From Cudoniella acicularis (Eukaryota; Ascomycota; Leotiomycetes; Helotiales; Helotiaceae), in NCBI GenBank assembly GCA_013054445.1, contig JAAMPI010000621.1, positions 1 through 30,056 on the forward strand: a DNA stretch of 30,056 bases. Direction: 5' to 3'. The notes under the pieces are model-generated. The model searched no databases and was not told the origin of the DNA. It saw nothing but the letters and a program-made list of their open reading frames with translations. The translations under genes and the position numbers were made by a program. Below are positions 1 to 12,287 of the stretch, piece after piece (position 1 is the stretch's first letter; every line of letters begins with the position of its first letter).

Positions 1-1
1 C

Positions 2-3000
2 GCTGCCCCTCCTTCCACTCCCACACGAATTCCTTCTGACGGCCCGCTGCCGGAGCCTACATCTAGCAGGGTTACCATAAACCTTCGAACTGCGCGCCCC
101 CTCGAGTCAATACCCTCGTCGCCGCCATCTCCTGCCACGCCGTCCAAGATGGTAAACGGCGGAGAGAATGGAGGCACAAGGTTCAGCGTAGAGTCAGAAA
201 GCGATGCCTTGTCGACAATCGCGGCCTTTGAGACCCCTTCATCCTCTCCATCGGCGATCGGCAGCCCTGAAATCGAATTGATAACCATAAATGAGGATGA
301 TGCCGACTACGAGAGCCAGAGCCCAACGGTGGTGACATTGGATGGCGACACTATATACTCTGATCCTATGCTAGAGTTTCCATACCTAGGTGACGAGTCT
401 TTAGTGAGTGCATTAAGAAAAGTTGCCCACTACCTTCAATACGGTATGCCTTCGTCGTTCAATCCCCCCTTCAATCACTAATTTGTGTAGATGACGTCCC
501 GAACGACGAGGCTTTCTGCAAGCTGCGGGATTGGATGGAGAAATATTTGGCATACGCAGTCGACGCACAAACCTGGTACGAGCTGTACACCAAATATCGA
601 GACGTTTGGCAAGCATTTCCGGAGATGTTGTGGTCTTTAAACTCACGGAGGTGTGCAAATACCCCTGCTGACCAATACTCCAATACTAATGTCCCAAGTC
701 GATTTTTTGGACAGTTCCTAAATCGGAATAGAGAAGGTCGCCAAGCTCTCTCAGATATGTTTGGCCAATTTGCTCGTATCGCTGGACGCTTTGTGGCCAT
801 GGATGTCAAAACGCTCTCCTATTACAGCAAAAAAGGCGAGATTGACCAAGAACCTGATCTTGGATCTAGAGGAATCCTCATGGCCTTCAGTTTTTTGCTC
901 CGGAAGGACGAACAGCAGCACATCGGTCGGAATCTAGAAACACATTACCAGTGGAACTGGGACGAAACTGTTCTTCTGATGATTACAAACTTCCAAGCCG
1001 AGGGGGGTTCAATTCCAAAATTGGCGTTATTGGTTACTGGGTATTTAAAGCTCATGCCTCGCAATCCAAAGATCATTGAGAGTTTGGGAGAGCCTTGTCG
1101 CCTGGCTGCGAAAATTGTGGCTGATGCAACCAATGTCCTGGAGGATGCACCCCACCGGCAGTACGCCGAAAATGCTAGGGAACAAATTGCCCAAGGCTAC
1201 GAGTTTTTCAAGGTGATGTCAGCCGGGTTGGAAACTATTATCGAAAAGCATGTAACTTGCCTGACTCCAGATGCCGCCGCCAATCATTTGATAAGTCTGA
1301 CTTCCATCCTCCGTCAAACACTCAATCTTGAGAACAGCGCAACTCGAGAGCTGCTTGATCATCGTCGCAAAGAGAATCCAGAGATTGCCAAGAAGCAGCT
1401 ACCGAAAGTCATCTCACTGGAATGGAAATTTGCGATTCTTAAGAAGCTCATCACATCAGCGCAAATGCAATTGCGTGTGGCTGGAGTTACGACGATGTGT
1501 GGGGACTTGCTGCACATTTACAACACTTGCAAGGGAGATGATGCCGCCCGGAGTCCTGTTCTCTTGTTCTTTGCCAAGTTCGTAATCCAGCACCAGCTTG
1601 TTGATTACATAGTTGGCATTGGATCCCACCCCGAAATCATCAATGAGAGTAACAACATTCTTGGGTTCTTAATTGTCACGAAAACCTATACATCGGATTT
1701 AACCAACCGAATTTGGCAGACGGTCATGGCTAGTCAGGATCCTCGGGTGGTCGAAGCCATTTTGCGAATGATCAGACATTGTCTGAATCTTTACGAGTAC
1801 AAATTTCTTCTCAATTTCTGCGAAAAAGCGAATGATTTGCCCGTTGAGGCATTCACACCTACGATGCGCGATTTCTGTGAGAACCTATTTCGCAACCTCG
1901 TCAGCAAGGGTTCACAAGAAGGTCTTTCTGGACTCATTGATGTGCCGCCATACGATCTGTGTGTACGGCTCATCCGTGAATCTTCAATCATTACGCCAGA
2001 ACGCCCATCCGGTTACCCAGATACTCAGAATTTCGCCGCTACTCGTCTCCGTGAGCTGCTGAATCACGGTCCATCAGTCGAGGACCGTAATTCCATTTAC
2101 AAATCCTGCATCGACGACGTGTCTGTGAGAACCTCCACAGCACCTGGTAGCATTTGCATTATAAACGCGTTGCTGAAAAACAACTTGGCCACCGACTTGC
2201 ATATGTTGACGGCTGAGTATGGACTCACGAAATTGCTAATTGAAGAGTTGGAACATACAGTTGTGGGGGATCGTCACTCATCAGTGAGAACAAGCCCGGC
2301 CACTTTGGCGCGCCGAGAGCTGCTTCTGTTTGTCATCTTGCATGAGCCTGGAACCATTACATCAGAGTTGGGGCAACGACTCTGGGACCACCTTGTCGGA
2401 TGCGAATCTCGCAGTGTTACCGATCGCAATACTTCGTGGCAAATTCTAAACTCTGCCGCAAAGAAGTCCCCCAAGAATATCTTCATTGTGACTTGTTTCA
2501 AGGAGTATTTGCCAAAACTTCCGCCGCATTGCTTCACAATCGGGGCTCTGGACTTCGCGCGATATTCTGTTGCTTCTTGGCTTGACGAAGCGTCCGTTGG
2601 TTTCGCGAACGATGATCGATCTTTTGACTCCTATGCGCTCGAACAAATATGGCATATGATATTGACAGCCCCGGCGAGCACTATTGATGCTGCTGCTATT
2701 AATGTCCTCGTTGAGATATATATCGACCACCCGCTCATCACAACCATTCCACGGCCTAGAGCCCGGAGCATCCATCTCGCATTGGTCGACCGATGCCTCA
2801 AGCAGCTAGCGGCCGCCGCTTCGAGGCTTAAATCATTTAACGATGGTGCTTCGAGTGGAGATGAAGACGGAATGGTCATTGTTCCATCTGAGGCTCAGCT
2901 CCAGGAACAAGAGACGATATTCGCGAGATCATTAGCCGTGTTGCGGGAGTTCTTGAAAGTATACCAATCCAAGCCTCAGTTCGCTCCGCCAAAAACTAAA

Positions 3001-6000
3001 GCTTCTCTGGCGAAAGCCCCAAGCAAAGTAGAAGGTCAACCACTTACGCTCAAGTACCAAGCTTTCCATGGCAACACGCAAACAGAGGTCAAGAGCTTGG
3101 AGCTTGGATCGTTGAACACAGCCGCATCTCTTTTTGCCAGCATTCAAGAAGTAACTGGTTTCCAGAACTACAAAGTTTATTGTGATGGTAAAGAGCTTGA
3201 TTTTGATGAGAATGAGCTCTGCAAATCTCTCCAGGATTTGAATCTTAATGGCCTAGTACTGGTTCTGCATCGCGATGATATTGATGGATCCACGACACGT
3301 GCAGATGATAACCAAATCACATTGGAGTCAGAAATCATGAAGTACTTTGATGAGCTGTGGGGTTACTTGAGCATGCATGAAGAAGTTGCCAAAGAGGTGT
3401 GTACCCTGCTTTGAAATTTCGATGCATAAGCTAATAACGGTTGCAGATCTACTACTTTCTTGTCAAGTTCCCGGTGTCTGACCGTTTGCTTAAGGATTTC
3501 GACTCTGCAGCAACATCTTATTCAGAGATCTTCCCGCAAGGGCAGCCGTTCAAGCTACTTTATGTTATCCATGCACTCCGGGAGTATATCACTAGTCAAT
3601 CTCAAAAGGTGGGTACAGAGAGCCGGATCCACATGAGACTTCTGCTAACTCAATGAAGGGACCCGTCAGTGGGGAAGCCTTGACAAGAGCAATTTCACTG
3701 GTTGTTGCTGCCATTTCAGACAAGGATGTCCTCGGAAACTGCACGAGCGATGACCTGAGAGACTGTCTCGCTCTTCACCTAATCGACTGTCTCGTTCAGT
3801 TCCTGAAAGGTATGGGGTTTTCTGTGTTTCGGCCAGCTTTCCTAGCTGACATTCTCTAGAACCGCTATTACCCACTACGATTGCACCTTATCTAAACGAG
3901 GTCCTTCTTGAGCGACTTTTGCATCTGTTGTACAACGCGAGGTTGGTATCATCAAACCAAAACTCTTCTCAATTGACTTGGAGGGCATTCGAGGCAATAC
4001 TTGAAGCTTCCCTTCACAACGTGGAAATGTGGAATTCATTTGCCACTCACCTTAAGAATTCCACACTACTATGCGATCTCCTCCTTGAAGATCCACGTCC
4101 TGTAATCAGAAAGAGCGTTGGAAAGCAGGTCGTGAACAAGTGCACGTTTAGTCCCAGGTGAGAAATTATGCGCCATTTTCCAGATTTAAGTTGACAAAAG
4201 TTTAGTCTGGCCCAAGTTTCGACGACCGACTTCAGTGTAGAGTTCTGGCCTATAGTGACGTCTTTGATCATTGAAGCCGTTAAACAACCACAACAGTGCG
4301 AGGATACTTTTTCTCTCGGCGTTTCATTATTCAAGAAATTAGCCGAAACCTCTATTGATTTCCTTGACCTCAACGAATTGGTTCAGCAATGGGGCTCACT
4401 CCTACTCTCTCACAATTGTAAAGAGGTGCGTCATATAATCATATTTATTATTTTTGACTAACTATTGCACTGCAGAGCGTCGGACACCTGGAAAGTATAG
4501 ACATGGTTGCTCACGGCTTGACAAACCTGCTGTTTTGTGCAGCTTCGTTTGCCAAAGCGTCTCAGAAATCACTGTCGTGCAGGTAGACTTTACCCCCTTT
4601 CAAATTTTGGAACCTGCTGATTCCCTTAGTTCTATTGGCACGAAGCTGTTTCAAACTCATCTTTTCCCCGAAATGCAGCCTTTAATTGAAGAGGATTCAG
4701 AGGAAATAATTATCCCCCGACTTCCTCTCTTGAACCCGACGACTCGGCACACGATGTCTGACGCCATATTTCTCCTTGTCAAAGATGATTCCACTCAATA
4801 CCAAGCAATTTTGAATTATCTGTTGGAATTGGTTCCGTATGACGAATCGATAGAAGAAGGTCAGTCTAAAAGGGTCTTTGTAAAATAATGTTACTCACTT
4901 CACCTTAGGGCCTTATCATTACGAATTGCCTTTTCTATTCGAAAGAAGCAAAGCAATTAGATCACATACGGGCTATGTGGGACTCAAAAATCTCTCAAAC
5001 ACCTGCTATTTGAACTCACTGTTTACGCAACTGTTCATGAATGTCCCCTTTCGAGAGTTCATGTTGAACGCCCCAATTGCTGATGGTGGTGCATCCCAGA
5101 AGCTACTTTCTGAGACGCAGAACCTTTTTGGAAATATGCAGAACAGCTTCATGAAGTATGTGGATCCTGCGAATCTCGCTAGCTCCATTCGCACCTACGA
5201 AGAGACTCCCATCGACGTAAGTATCCAGATGGATGTGGATGAATTCTATAATTTGCTCTTCGATCGATGGGAAAGCCAGATTCTTGCACCAGAGGCCAAA
5301 AAGAAGTTTAGATCTTTTTATGGTGGCCAATTAGTGCAACAAGTCAAATCGAAGGAATGCTCCCACATTTCTGAGAGGCTTGAATTATTTTCCGCCATTC
5401 AATGCGACATCAAAGGCAAAACTTCATTGCAGGAAAGTCTTCAGGCATATGTCGATGGAGAGGTAATGGAAGGGGGTAAGAGTCTCTTATAAAAGTCGCC
5501 AATCTATGCTAACCATTGAATTAGACAATAAATATAAGTGCTCGACATGCGATCGGCACGTTGATGCTGTAAAGAGGTAAGCTAGAATGCCAATTTGCGA
5601 ATTGCCATGCCACTAACATTGATACATCAGAGCTTGTTTGAAAGACATCCCTGACAATCTAATTTTTCATTTGAAGAGATTCGACTTTAATTTACGGACC
5701 TTGCAGCGAAGCAAGATTAACGATTACTTCTCTTTTCCAAGCAAGATAGATATGCGCCCATATAAGGTCGAGCATCTTATGGACAGCCCAGAAGAAACAC
5801 CCGAAGACGAGTTTGAGCTTGTTGGTATTCTTGTTCATGCTGGAACTGCAGAATCTGGCCATTATTACTCTTTCATCCGTGAGAGACCTTCAACTAGTGA
5901 CAAAGACAATTGGGTCGAATTCAACGATGATTCCGTAACCCCATGGGATCCGAATAACGTGGAAGGTGCTTGTTTTGGGGGAGTCGATTATCGCGGCAAT

Positions 6001-8018
6001 CCTGATAACGGCAACATTGCATACGACAAAAGCTACAGCGCATACATGCTTTTCTATCAACGGTCGTCTGTACTCGCAGCTCAGAAGCACACGCTGGAGG
6101 TTTCCAAACTTCCAAGCCCTATCCGCTTGCCCTTACCGGTCGGGCTTTCGAATCATATAGCTTTGGAAAATGAGCTTCTGATGCGCAAATATTGTCTTTA
6201 CGACCCTTCACATATCGCTTTTGTTTCGAAGATGTTGTCAAACGTCAGGAAAGTCAACGGCGGTCGATGTACCTCAACACATCTTCTCGAGAAGATGGCC
6301 CTTTTACCTGCTCTTGGCCACCTAGATCAAGTCGTCTCTCGAGCCAAAGATGTTCCCGATTTTCCAAACTTCATTCTGGCCATTCGACAAATGTGTAGCA
6401 GCTGCGCAGAATGCTGCCGGGATTACCTGGAATGGTATTCTAACTGCCCCGAAGCTCTTCGACAATTACTCATGCGAAATCCCGACGCACTTGTCCGAAA
6501 CGAGATTGCTTCTTCTATCCTTTCCGCTCTTATCAAAGTGAAGACAGACGCCCCTTACGCGTATGGGTTGAACGAAGAAGAGACAGCTTCGGATGAAGAA
6601 TACGTAGATGGCAATCCACAGTTGATTCAAGGTGTTGTGAAAGGGCTCAATAAGCTCTACGAGGTCTTTCATACGAACTGTCGCGCTTGGCCGGAGTACT
6701 TTGGGCTTTTGGCAAGCATTGCAAACATGGGAGATCTGGAGGCAGCACTACTCCTGGATGCAGGGTATCTCCGAAGAACGCTGGAGATTGTCAGCGCGGA
6801 TCCTTTATTGAATCTCACGCCGCAGCTCACTCGCATGTTCAACGTCGTTTCCAAGCGCATTACTACGCGACCAGTCTCATTCGAAAGTGTCATCGGGCTT
6901 CTCTACAGGCTATTACAGGTTTGTGATCTTTCCGAGGACGCTTTACTCGACAACTCCCAGCGGCTTGAACTTGTGGCCAACCACTCTCTTGCCCCCCTTA
7001 CAACTTGGGAACGCGATCATTTGACACAGCACTGGACGCGGAGCAATTCTCACATACTTGTGGAGAAGCTTTTACAAATTCATCAGAACTCACAGGCAAC
7101 GAAAAACATCCTTATCATTCTCTTGCACTGGCCTGAAGATGATCTTGACATCTACATATATCAAGCAATCATTCATGGCATCAGGAAAGGACCCGCTACA
7201 ATGCCATGTGGCTCGTTTCTCAGAGCAGCAGTGACCTACTGTGAGCACACAGAGTCCCCCAGGCCAACATATTTGCTCCAGCATATTGCCAAGGTCGCCA
7301 GTCACTTAGACAATACAGAAGGAAGAGATTTTCTACGATTCTTCAGAGACATAACCCGAGTGCAGTCCACCAATAATCCGGATATACCACCTGAACACTT
7401 GGTGAAACTCTGTCTTGAGCATGTTGGATACTGGAGCCCCGGATTGCTCACTTACTATGATCCTATCATCAGGACTGAGACCGAAGAGTTTCTCGATGAG
7501 CTTATTTTCAGTAATGGCCCAGAACCTGACTTTGGCCCCTCCGCGGATGACCTTGAAAAGGCAGCAACGGTTGTGGAAGCCGCTCAGAAATTGGGGATCG
7601 CTTGCCTTGACTATCTCCAAGAGACTTATGTTCGCCAACGTCTGCAAGCCGTCCGACAAACACTCGTTAATATTGAAGGCGTTATTGAACATTGTGAGAT
7701 GTACTTCGACGAGGAAAAAACTGATCAGTTGACTCTTCGATTCTTCGAGTTGCGAGCGTGTAAGTTCCTCTGCTAAATTTTTTATCGCATCTGCTAACCA
7801 ATTGCAGCTGTACTTTCTGCTTTAAAGAAATACATTGTTGAAGAAGCAGATGAGGAGGTATCCGGTATGTGACGTTTTCTTCCGGTATTTCGACGTATGG
7901 CTAACAGGTTTTAGACTGGGCAGGGTCGGAAGACGAGTATGGTTCTTCTGAACCTATGGGGGAGAGCATTGCAGATCTACCTCTTGGTGATGATCTCGAC
8001 ACAGACCTTCAGCTTTGA
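2..8018 (+). CDS. USP9X/FAF-like ubiquitin C-terminal hydrolase, 5' partial, 13 exons
   Basis: Peptidase C19 deubiquitinase that removes ubiquitin from protein substrates. The frame is open from base 2, so the true start lies left of the window; the ATG at 149 is internal. Exons: 2-443, 491-3396, 3447-3608, 3659-3809, 3860-4157, 4206-4425, 4476-4582, 4630-4859, 4909-5475, 5525-5576, 5631-7759, 7808-7864, 7915-8018. They sum to 7425 nt, or 2474 residues plus stop, and all introns are GT-AG of about 46-54 bp. A long helical N-terminal half is followed by the catalytic domain. The Cys box NTCYLNS has its Cys codon at 5004-5006, the His box is SGHYYSF with His at 5860-5862, and FND has its Asp at 5926-5928. 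Zinc ligands appear as ECSH and CSTC. The region after the catalytic domain fits the fungal DUF3517 segment, and the tail is acidic. The order of elements matches USP9X/USP24/USP34 rather than small Ubp enzymes. Confidence 0.95.
3040..3285 (+). other. Ubiquitin-like fold segment inside the deubiquitinase
   Basis: Residues about 998-1080 of the window protein have the look of a beta-grasp, ubiquitin-like domain. There are alternating beta-type strands, a short helix (AASLFASIQEVTGF), then YKVYCDGKELDF and a final LNLNGLVLVLHRDD strand. It lies roughly 460 residues before the catalytic Cys, in the place where USP9X-type enzymes also carry an internal ubiquitin-like domain. The assignment rests on pattern and position, not on an alignment. 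Confidence 0.55.
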
Positions 8019-9187
8019 GCTGCAAAAAACGAATTTACGATTTCCTGAATTTTAGCTCTTGATTTTGTTGGCGCAGGAAGCGAAAGGGGGATACTCAAGG
8101 CAAAATGATAAACTGATGGTTGCATGGAGATTGGCGCAAACAAGGCGTATATTCGCAACTCTCGCGGAGGAATGAAAACCGCCCTGCCGGCATTTCTTTA
8201 ACACATGTTCTGTCTTTTTTTTGCGTCGTTAGGCTGGGAGCCCGGAAGATATACAATTGGATTGGCATATGACTTGAGAATTGAGACGGGGCAAATTGTG
8301 GTTATTGCTCTGGCTCGGGGACTTTACTGAATGGAAGGAAACTAAACTAACTAGATAGCGTTTATCTCTTGGCTTGCTTGCGGCACACACACACGATGGG
8401 GTGGACGGATGGGCGGGCAAGCAAGCATAGCCAGTGCGTATTACATGACATCACATGAAAGATACACACACACAGACATACACAAAATGACATCTTGTGG
8501 ACTAATTCATTCGCTGGACATTGGATGTGACTATTGTTGCATTTATTTATTCCGTGTTTTTAATATTTTATTTTATTTCCATATGATTTAAACTGCTTGA
8601 ATCTTGAGCTGAACCTCAACCCAGCTACTCCAAATCACCCAAACACCTATTTGCAGACCCTGAGAAGTCAACTAAAGCAAGACAGATTCCTATTGACTTA
8701 GCCTTCGTGACGTCCATTTCGCCTTTTCTGCTAGAGTTGTCCCGATCAGCTGATTCCATTCCCGGGATTGATCGATCGTGTTAAGAACCATCGGCCATCT
8801 TGATATCTTCGTCTTCCTCTTTCCTGCTGGCCATATCGTTGGTCCCTTCTGTCTTTGTGTCGGAGTTAAGGTGCTGGCCGAGTAGGAATTAACTTGCCCT
8901 CAGTTAGGAGCTCGTAATTCGGACAGTGCCTGGCAGAAATAAAGTCTGAAGGAAGTGTGGTTTTGAGCTCCTGGTTGGTAAGAAGGTTCTCCCTTGTTGG
9001 AGCAAAGAAATCTTTCTAGGCTTTTGTTCAATTCATCTAAAACTCAAACAAATCTGTTAAAGGGCACTTGGGACGTCAAGCAATTTGCTATGCACGCGAT
9101 ATGGTTATCCTTCAAGCAAACTGTAAGGTCCTGGTTCTTCCCCATGCAAACTTTCATGATCCTCACTGCGCCCCAGCTATGGTCGAG
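8019..9187. other. Intergenic, no gene seen
   Basis: This stretch holds the 3' flank of the deubiquitinase and then non-coding sequence. It contains two short CA microsatellites (about 8384-8394 and 8464-8473). Reading frames here are short, lack coding character and show no recognisable motifs. Its right end is the 3' flank of the small secreted protein gene on the minus strand. Confidence 0.6.
8384..8473. repeat. Two short CA dinucleotide tracts
   Basis: Two runs of about five CA units at 8384-8394 and 8464-8473 lie in the non-coding flank of the deubiquitinase gene. They are simple-sequence repeats with no evident function. Confidence 0.7.
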
Positions 9188-9758
9188 TTAAAGAATACCT
9201 TCGAGTGTCTTTTGTACTTTTGAAGGGAAAGTTTGGATCGGAGGCGAGGGGACGACGAAAATCGGGATGCGATCTTCGCGATGTCGCTTCAATTTTAATG
9301 CCATGGGTACTGGGATAGCCACAATACACGTTGTGGTTCCATTTGTTACTGACAGTGACGGCAAAGCTCCCGCTCCTTCGGGGGCAAAGACTTTCAAGTC
9401 AATGATTCTGCCGCCGGGTCTGTAGTGGAGGTGAAGTGAATAAGCGGCGCTGCGCTTGAAGATTTTGTTGGCAGCTCTTGAGGATGAGGGGGCGGCGACG
9501 TTGTGGCCTATTTGTTACTGACAGCGACGACGAACTTACTGCTCCTTCGGGAGCAAGGACGTTGAGGTTCATGATGTTTTCGTCGGATCTGTAGTGTAGG
9601 TGGAGTGAACAAGCAGCGTTGCGCTTGGTGAGTCCTTTGGCGGCTTGTGGGGATGAGGCTGCTTCTTGAGCGGCAAGGGGTGATGCCGTTGCGAGGTTCA
9701 AAAAGACGAGGATGGCGAGAACAAGAGTGGAGTTGAGAAGTTTTTGTGGGGAGAACAT
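9188..9758 (-). CDS. Small secreted protein with internal tandem duplication, two exons
   Basis: Function unknown. Model: exon 1 9758-9540, intron 9539-9455 (GTAAGT donor, TTCAAG acceptor, 85 bp), exon 2 9454-9188, giving 161 residues. The N-terminus is a classic signal peptide (MFSPQKLLNS, then a hydrophobic LVLAILVFL core, likely cleaved near ATAS). A short Ala/Gln-rich stretch follows, then a KR dibasic site at residues 45-46. Two related units come next: AACSLHLHYRSDENIMNLNV with LAPEGA, and AAYSLHLHYRPGGRIIDLKV with FAPEGA, the second running on through PSLSVTNGTTTCIVAIPV. Read without splicing, exon 1 continues to a stop at 9399-9401 (119 residues) and loses the second unit. The spliced form is preferred because it keeps both units in frame and has a perfect donor. 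It could be a secreted effector-like or cell-surface protein. Confidence 0.6.
9341..9656 (-). repeat. Imperfect tandem duplication, period 169 bp
   Basis: Unit A (about 9656-9510) and unit B (about 9487-9341) encode the same pattern: KR, AA(C/Y)SLHLHYR, APEGA, SLSVTN. The period of 169 bp is not a multiple of three, so the second unit is shifted by one base unless an intron is removed. Confidence 0.85.
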
Positions 9759-10884
9759 TGTGTTGAGAGCTTTGTCCTAGAAGATTTGGAAGAGACCTTG
9801 TGTTTGAATAGAGATCGAGGACTCGAAAAAAGAAACCCCGTTGATCATGGAGCTATACCATTCATCGGGATATTTCCGATAGTAATGATCTCGCTCGGCT
9901 TCATCTTGGTACCCAGGACTTCCAGCCGGGGGAACTGTACGGCTTGGCCTGCGGAATGGCCATTGGCCACTGATATAACGAATTGACACGTTGATTGTGC
10001 CAAGCTGAGTTGTTTCGAATCTCGATCCATAACAGCGCGTGCCGATGGTGTTTTGCGAGATCTTTCTCTGCGGTAATATATGCCTCCACATCTATTAAGC
10101 GGAAGATGTAAGAAGTGCCTACCTAACTCCAGAGTCGTGCTCGAAATTTCGAAGAATGACTGTATGGCCTGGTCGAGAGCAGCAACAACAGTGGAGGTGC
10201 ATGCTACGCCAAAAAGACTGTTTGAAGGACGCGTAGTGATTGGGATTTAATTGAATAGTTAGACAAAGGTAAAACTAGTAGTCAGTGACTAAGCGAGTGA
10301 CTTGAGCTAAAGAATGCTGACTTGAAAAATCTTGCGAAATTATGAGTGAAAAGAAAAGAAAACGAGAGAGCGAAAAAAGAAGTAATAAGAACTGCTCAGC
10401 TCTCAATGCCTCTCATGTTCCGGGCTAAGATTCGCACCTCACTCACGCTTGCACATGCACTTGCAAAAAAAGAGGCTTCCAATTACAACGCACTTACGTA
10501 CCCACAAAAATTACTTGACAGAATGCCGAGCTTATCGTGTATGGTTCTGACCGACCGACTGGGTTACTGGGTGGGTCATATTCTAGCTCTCTCTGTGATA
10601 TTTTTACTCCGTGTGGAGCCTTCTGCAGTTAGGACGTTCGAAATATGTTGACTATTGTTTTCGGTGATGCTGCGACTTATGAGTCCTACAACTTAACATA
10701 TGCATTTGCGTCTAATGAGAAGGCGCGGCCTCGCACTTGCCTGTGCGTTCCACAAACCTACCATATTTATGAATCATCGCGATTTCATACTATTCGAAAA
10801 GCCTGTGACATATCCTAGTTTTACTTTCCAAAGCCTCCAAGCACCTGGGCCGTTTATCTCAATATCCAAGAAAACGTTCATCGA
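9759..10884. other. Intergenic; possible unassigned minus-strand frame at 9777-10091
   Basis: Between the small secreted protein and the glycosyltransferase. All three minus-strand frames are open for about 190-315 bp between roughly 9777 and 10091. The longest (104 residues, ending QTQGLFQIF) has protein-like stretches such as YQDEAERDHYYRKYPDEW. No start context, domain or splice model is convincing. The rest (10092-10884) shows nothing recognisable. Confidence 0.25.
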
Positions 10885-12287
10885 TCAGCCATCACCCATT
10901 CCACAAATTTCCTACAAACATTCAGTCAGTTCACACATCAAAATATCTCAAAGAAACAGCACTCACCTTCCTCCTCTCCCTAAAACTCCTATACAACCCC
11001 CTCCAAACATCCCTATCCCTACAATCCTCTTTCTCCTCCACCCCTCTACACCTCGGCTCATTGTCCTTCACCTCCTTCTCCGTCATGACCTCCCACGGCT
11101 TCGGCAACGGATGATCCGAAAAATGCACATATTTCGCCCTCTTTACCTCCCTCTCCGGATCCCATTCCTCCATTTCCCCAATATACGCCCCATGCTCTTT
11201 CTCCTTTCTCCTGAACTCCCCCGTCAAAAGCGCATACTCTCTATGTGGAAGCACTTTACACTCTCCCCCAAAAACCCTGTTTACGATCTCCATATCATAG
11301 ATGCCGTCCCCTGCTTTCTTAATCTCTTTTTGGACAAGAGAAAAGGTTTGGTGGGAAGGCGTGAGGAGCATGATGTGTGAAGAGAGCAGTGGGGTCGGAA
11401 GCCAGTATGCGCGCGGTGCGATGAGCGGTGAGTGGGAAGGGAGAAGGAATAGTTCGTCCATAGGTTGGAGGACTGTAGCGTCCGAATCTAGGACGAGGAG
11501 CCGGGAGAACTGCGTTTGGTTGAAGGCGAGAAGTTTGGTGTAGGAGTCTTGCCAGATTTCTGCTCTTTCATGTTAGAATTTCTTCTTTGTTTTTCTTAGT
11601 AGTGGGAAAAGAGAAGGACGAACGAATATTCAAATCCTTATGCAGTAGCCTCACCGGTGCCAATTTCACGGCATATTGGTCTCTCGCTCTCCTCAATAGC
11701 TCTCCTTCCTTCCCGCTTCCTTCAACAGACCACTTCTCATCATAAATCATCAACCTCGAAGCACGACTTCCAAGCTTGGACAAAGATTCAAATATCATCA
11801 CCGCGTTACAAAGATACTCGACATTCGTAGCATAAGTCGTGTATGCAAATTTCCCCCAATCAACGCTCGTGGTATCCACCTCCCTAAGATCGGGTGGTAT
11901 GACAGGCGGCGAGTTGTACACACATCTCGGCCCATTAAGCCCTATTTTCCCAAGAATTTGATTCCTGCTCACCCATCCTCTTAACAGCAACAGCAAAGCA
12001 AAAATAAGAGCGCATAACAAGACATGGCGAAGGCGTTTCGATCGTAAGATTTGTCTGAGAGTTGGTCGCGAGGGGTGAGACTCGGATTCCCATAAACCGG
12101 CTTCGACATCGCCGTTGCTTATGGGCAGGAAAGGGGAGTTTTCTAGAAAAGAGGGGACGTGTGAATCTTCGTATTTTTGACCTGGAAATGTCCCGATTTT
12201 GCGCTTTTGGAGGGATGGCATGGTGGGTGAGATTTCTTCAGTGAGACCTCGGGTGAGGAGTTGATGGTGAGGGGTGTGACATTTCAA
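10885..12287 (-). CDS. GT8-type glycosyltransferase (Gnt1-like N-acetylglucosaminyltransferase), type II membrane protein
   Basis: Predicted to transfer a sugar from a nucleotide-sugar donor in the Golgi lumen. Exons: 12287-11624, 11562-10967, 10911-10885, giving 1287 nt or 428 residues. Intron 1 has a weak donor, and a second donor/acceptor pair (11619/11565) also keeps the frame. Intron 2 is strong (GTGAGT...TTTGTAG). A cytoplasmic N-terminus precedes one membrane anchor at residues about 89-106 (LLCALIFALLLLL). The catalytic domain follows, with SYTKLLAFNQTQFSRLLVL and the metal-binding DxD as DSD at 11480-11488 (residues 247-249), then LQPMDELFLLP. Near the C-terminus are HFSDHPLPKPW and DRDVWRGLYRSFRERRKEICG, typical of fungal GlcNAc transferases of this family. 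A second ATG at 12221 would shorten it by 22 residues without touching the anchor. The exact sugar and acceptor are not shown by the sequence. Confidence 0.85.

Noticed and set aside
9744..10091. Overlapping frames on both strands
   Set aside because: Several frames are open at once and none has a domain or a convincing splice model; kept only as a note under intergenic DNA.
10700..11380. 226-codon plus-strand frame
   Set aside because: It is antisense to the glycosyltransferase exons, whose splice sites and DxD motif fit a known family; its own product is low-complexity Pro/His/Leu.
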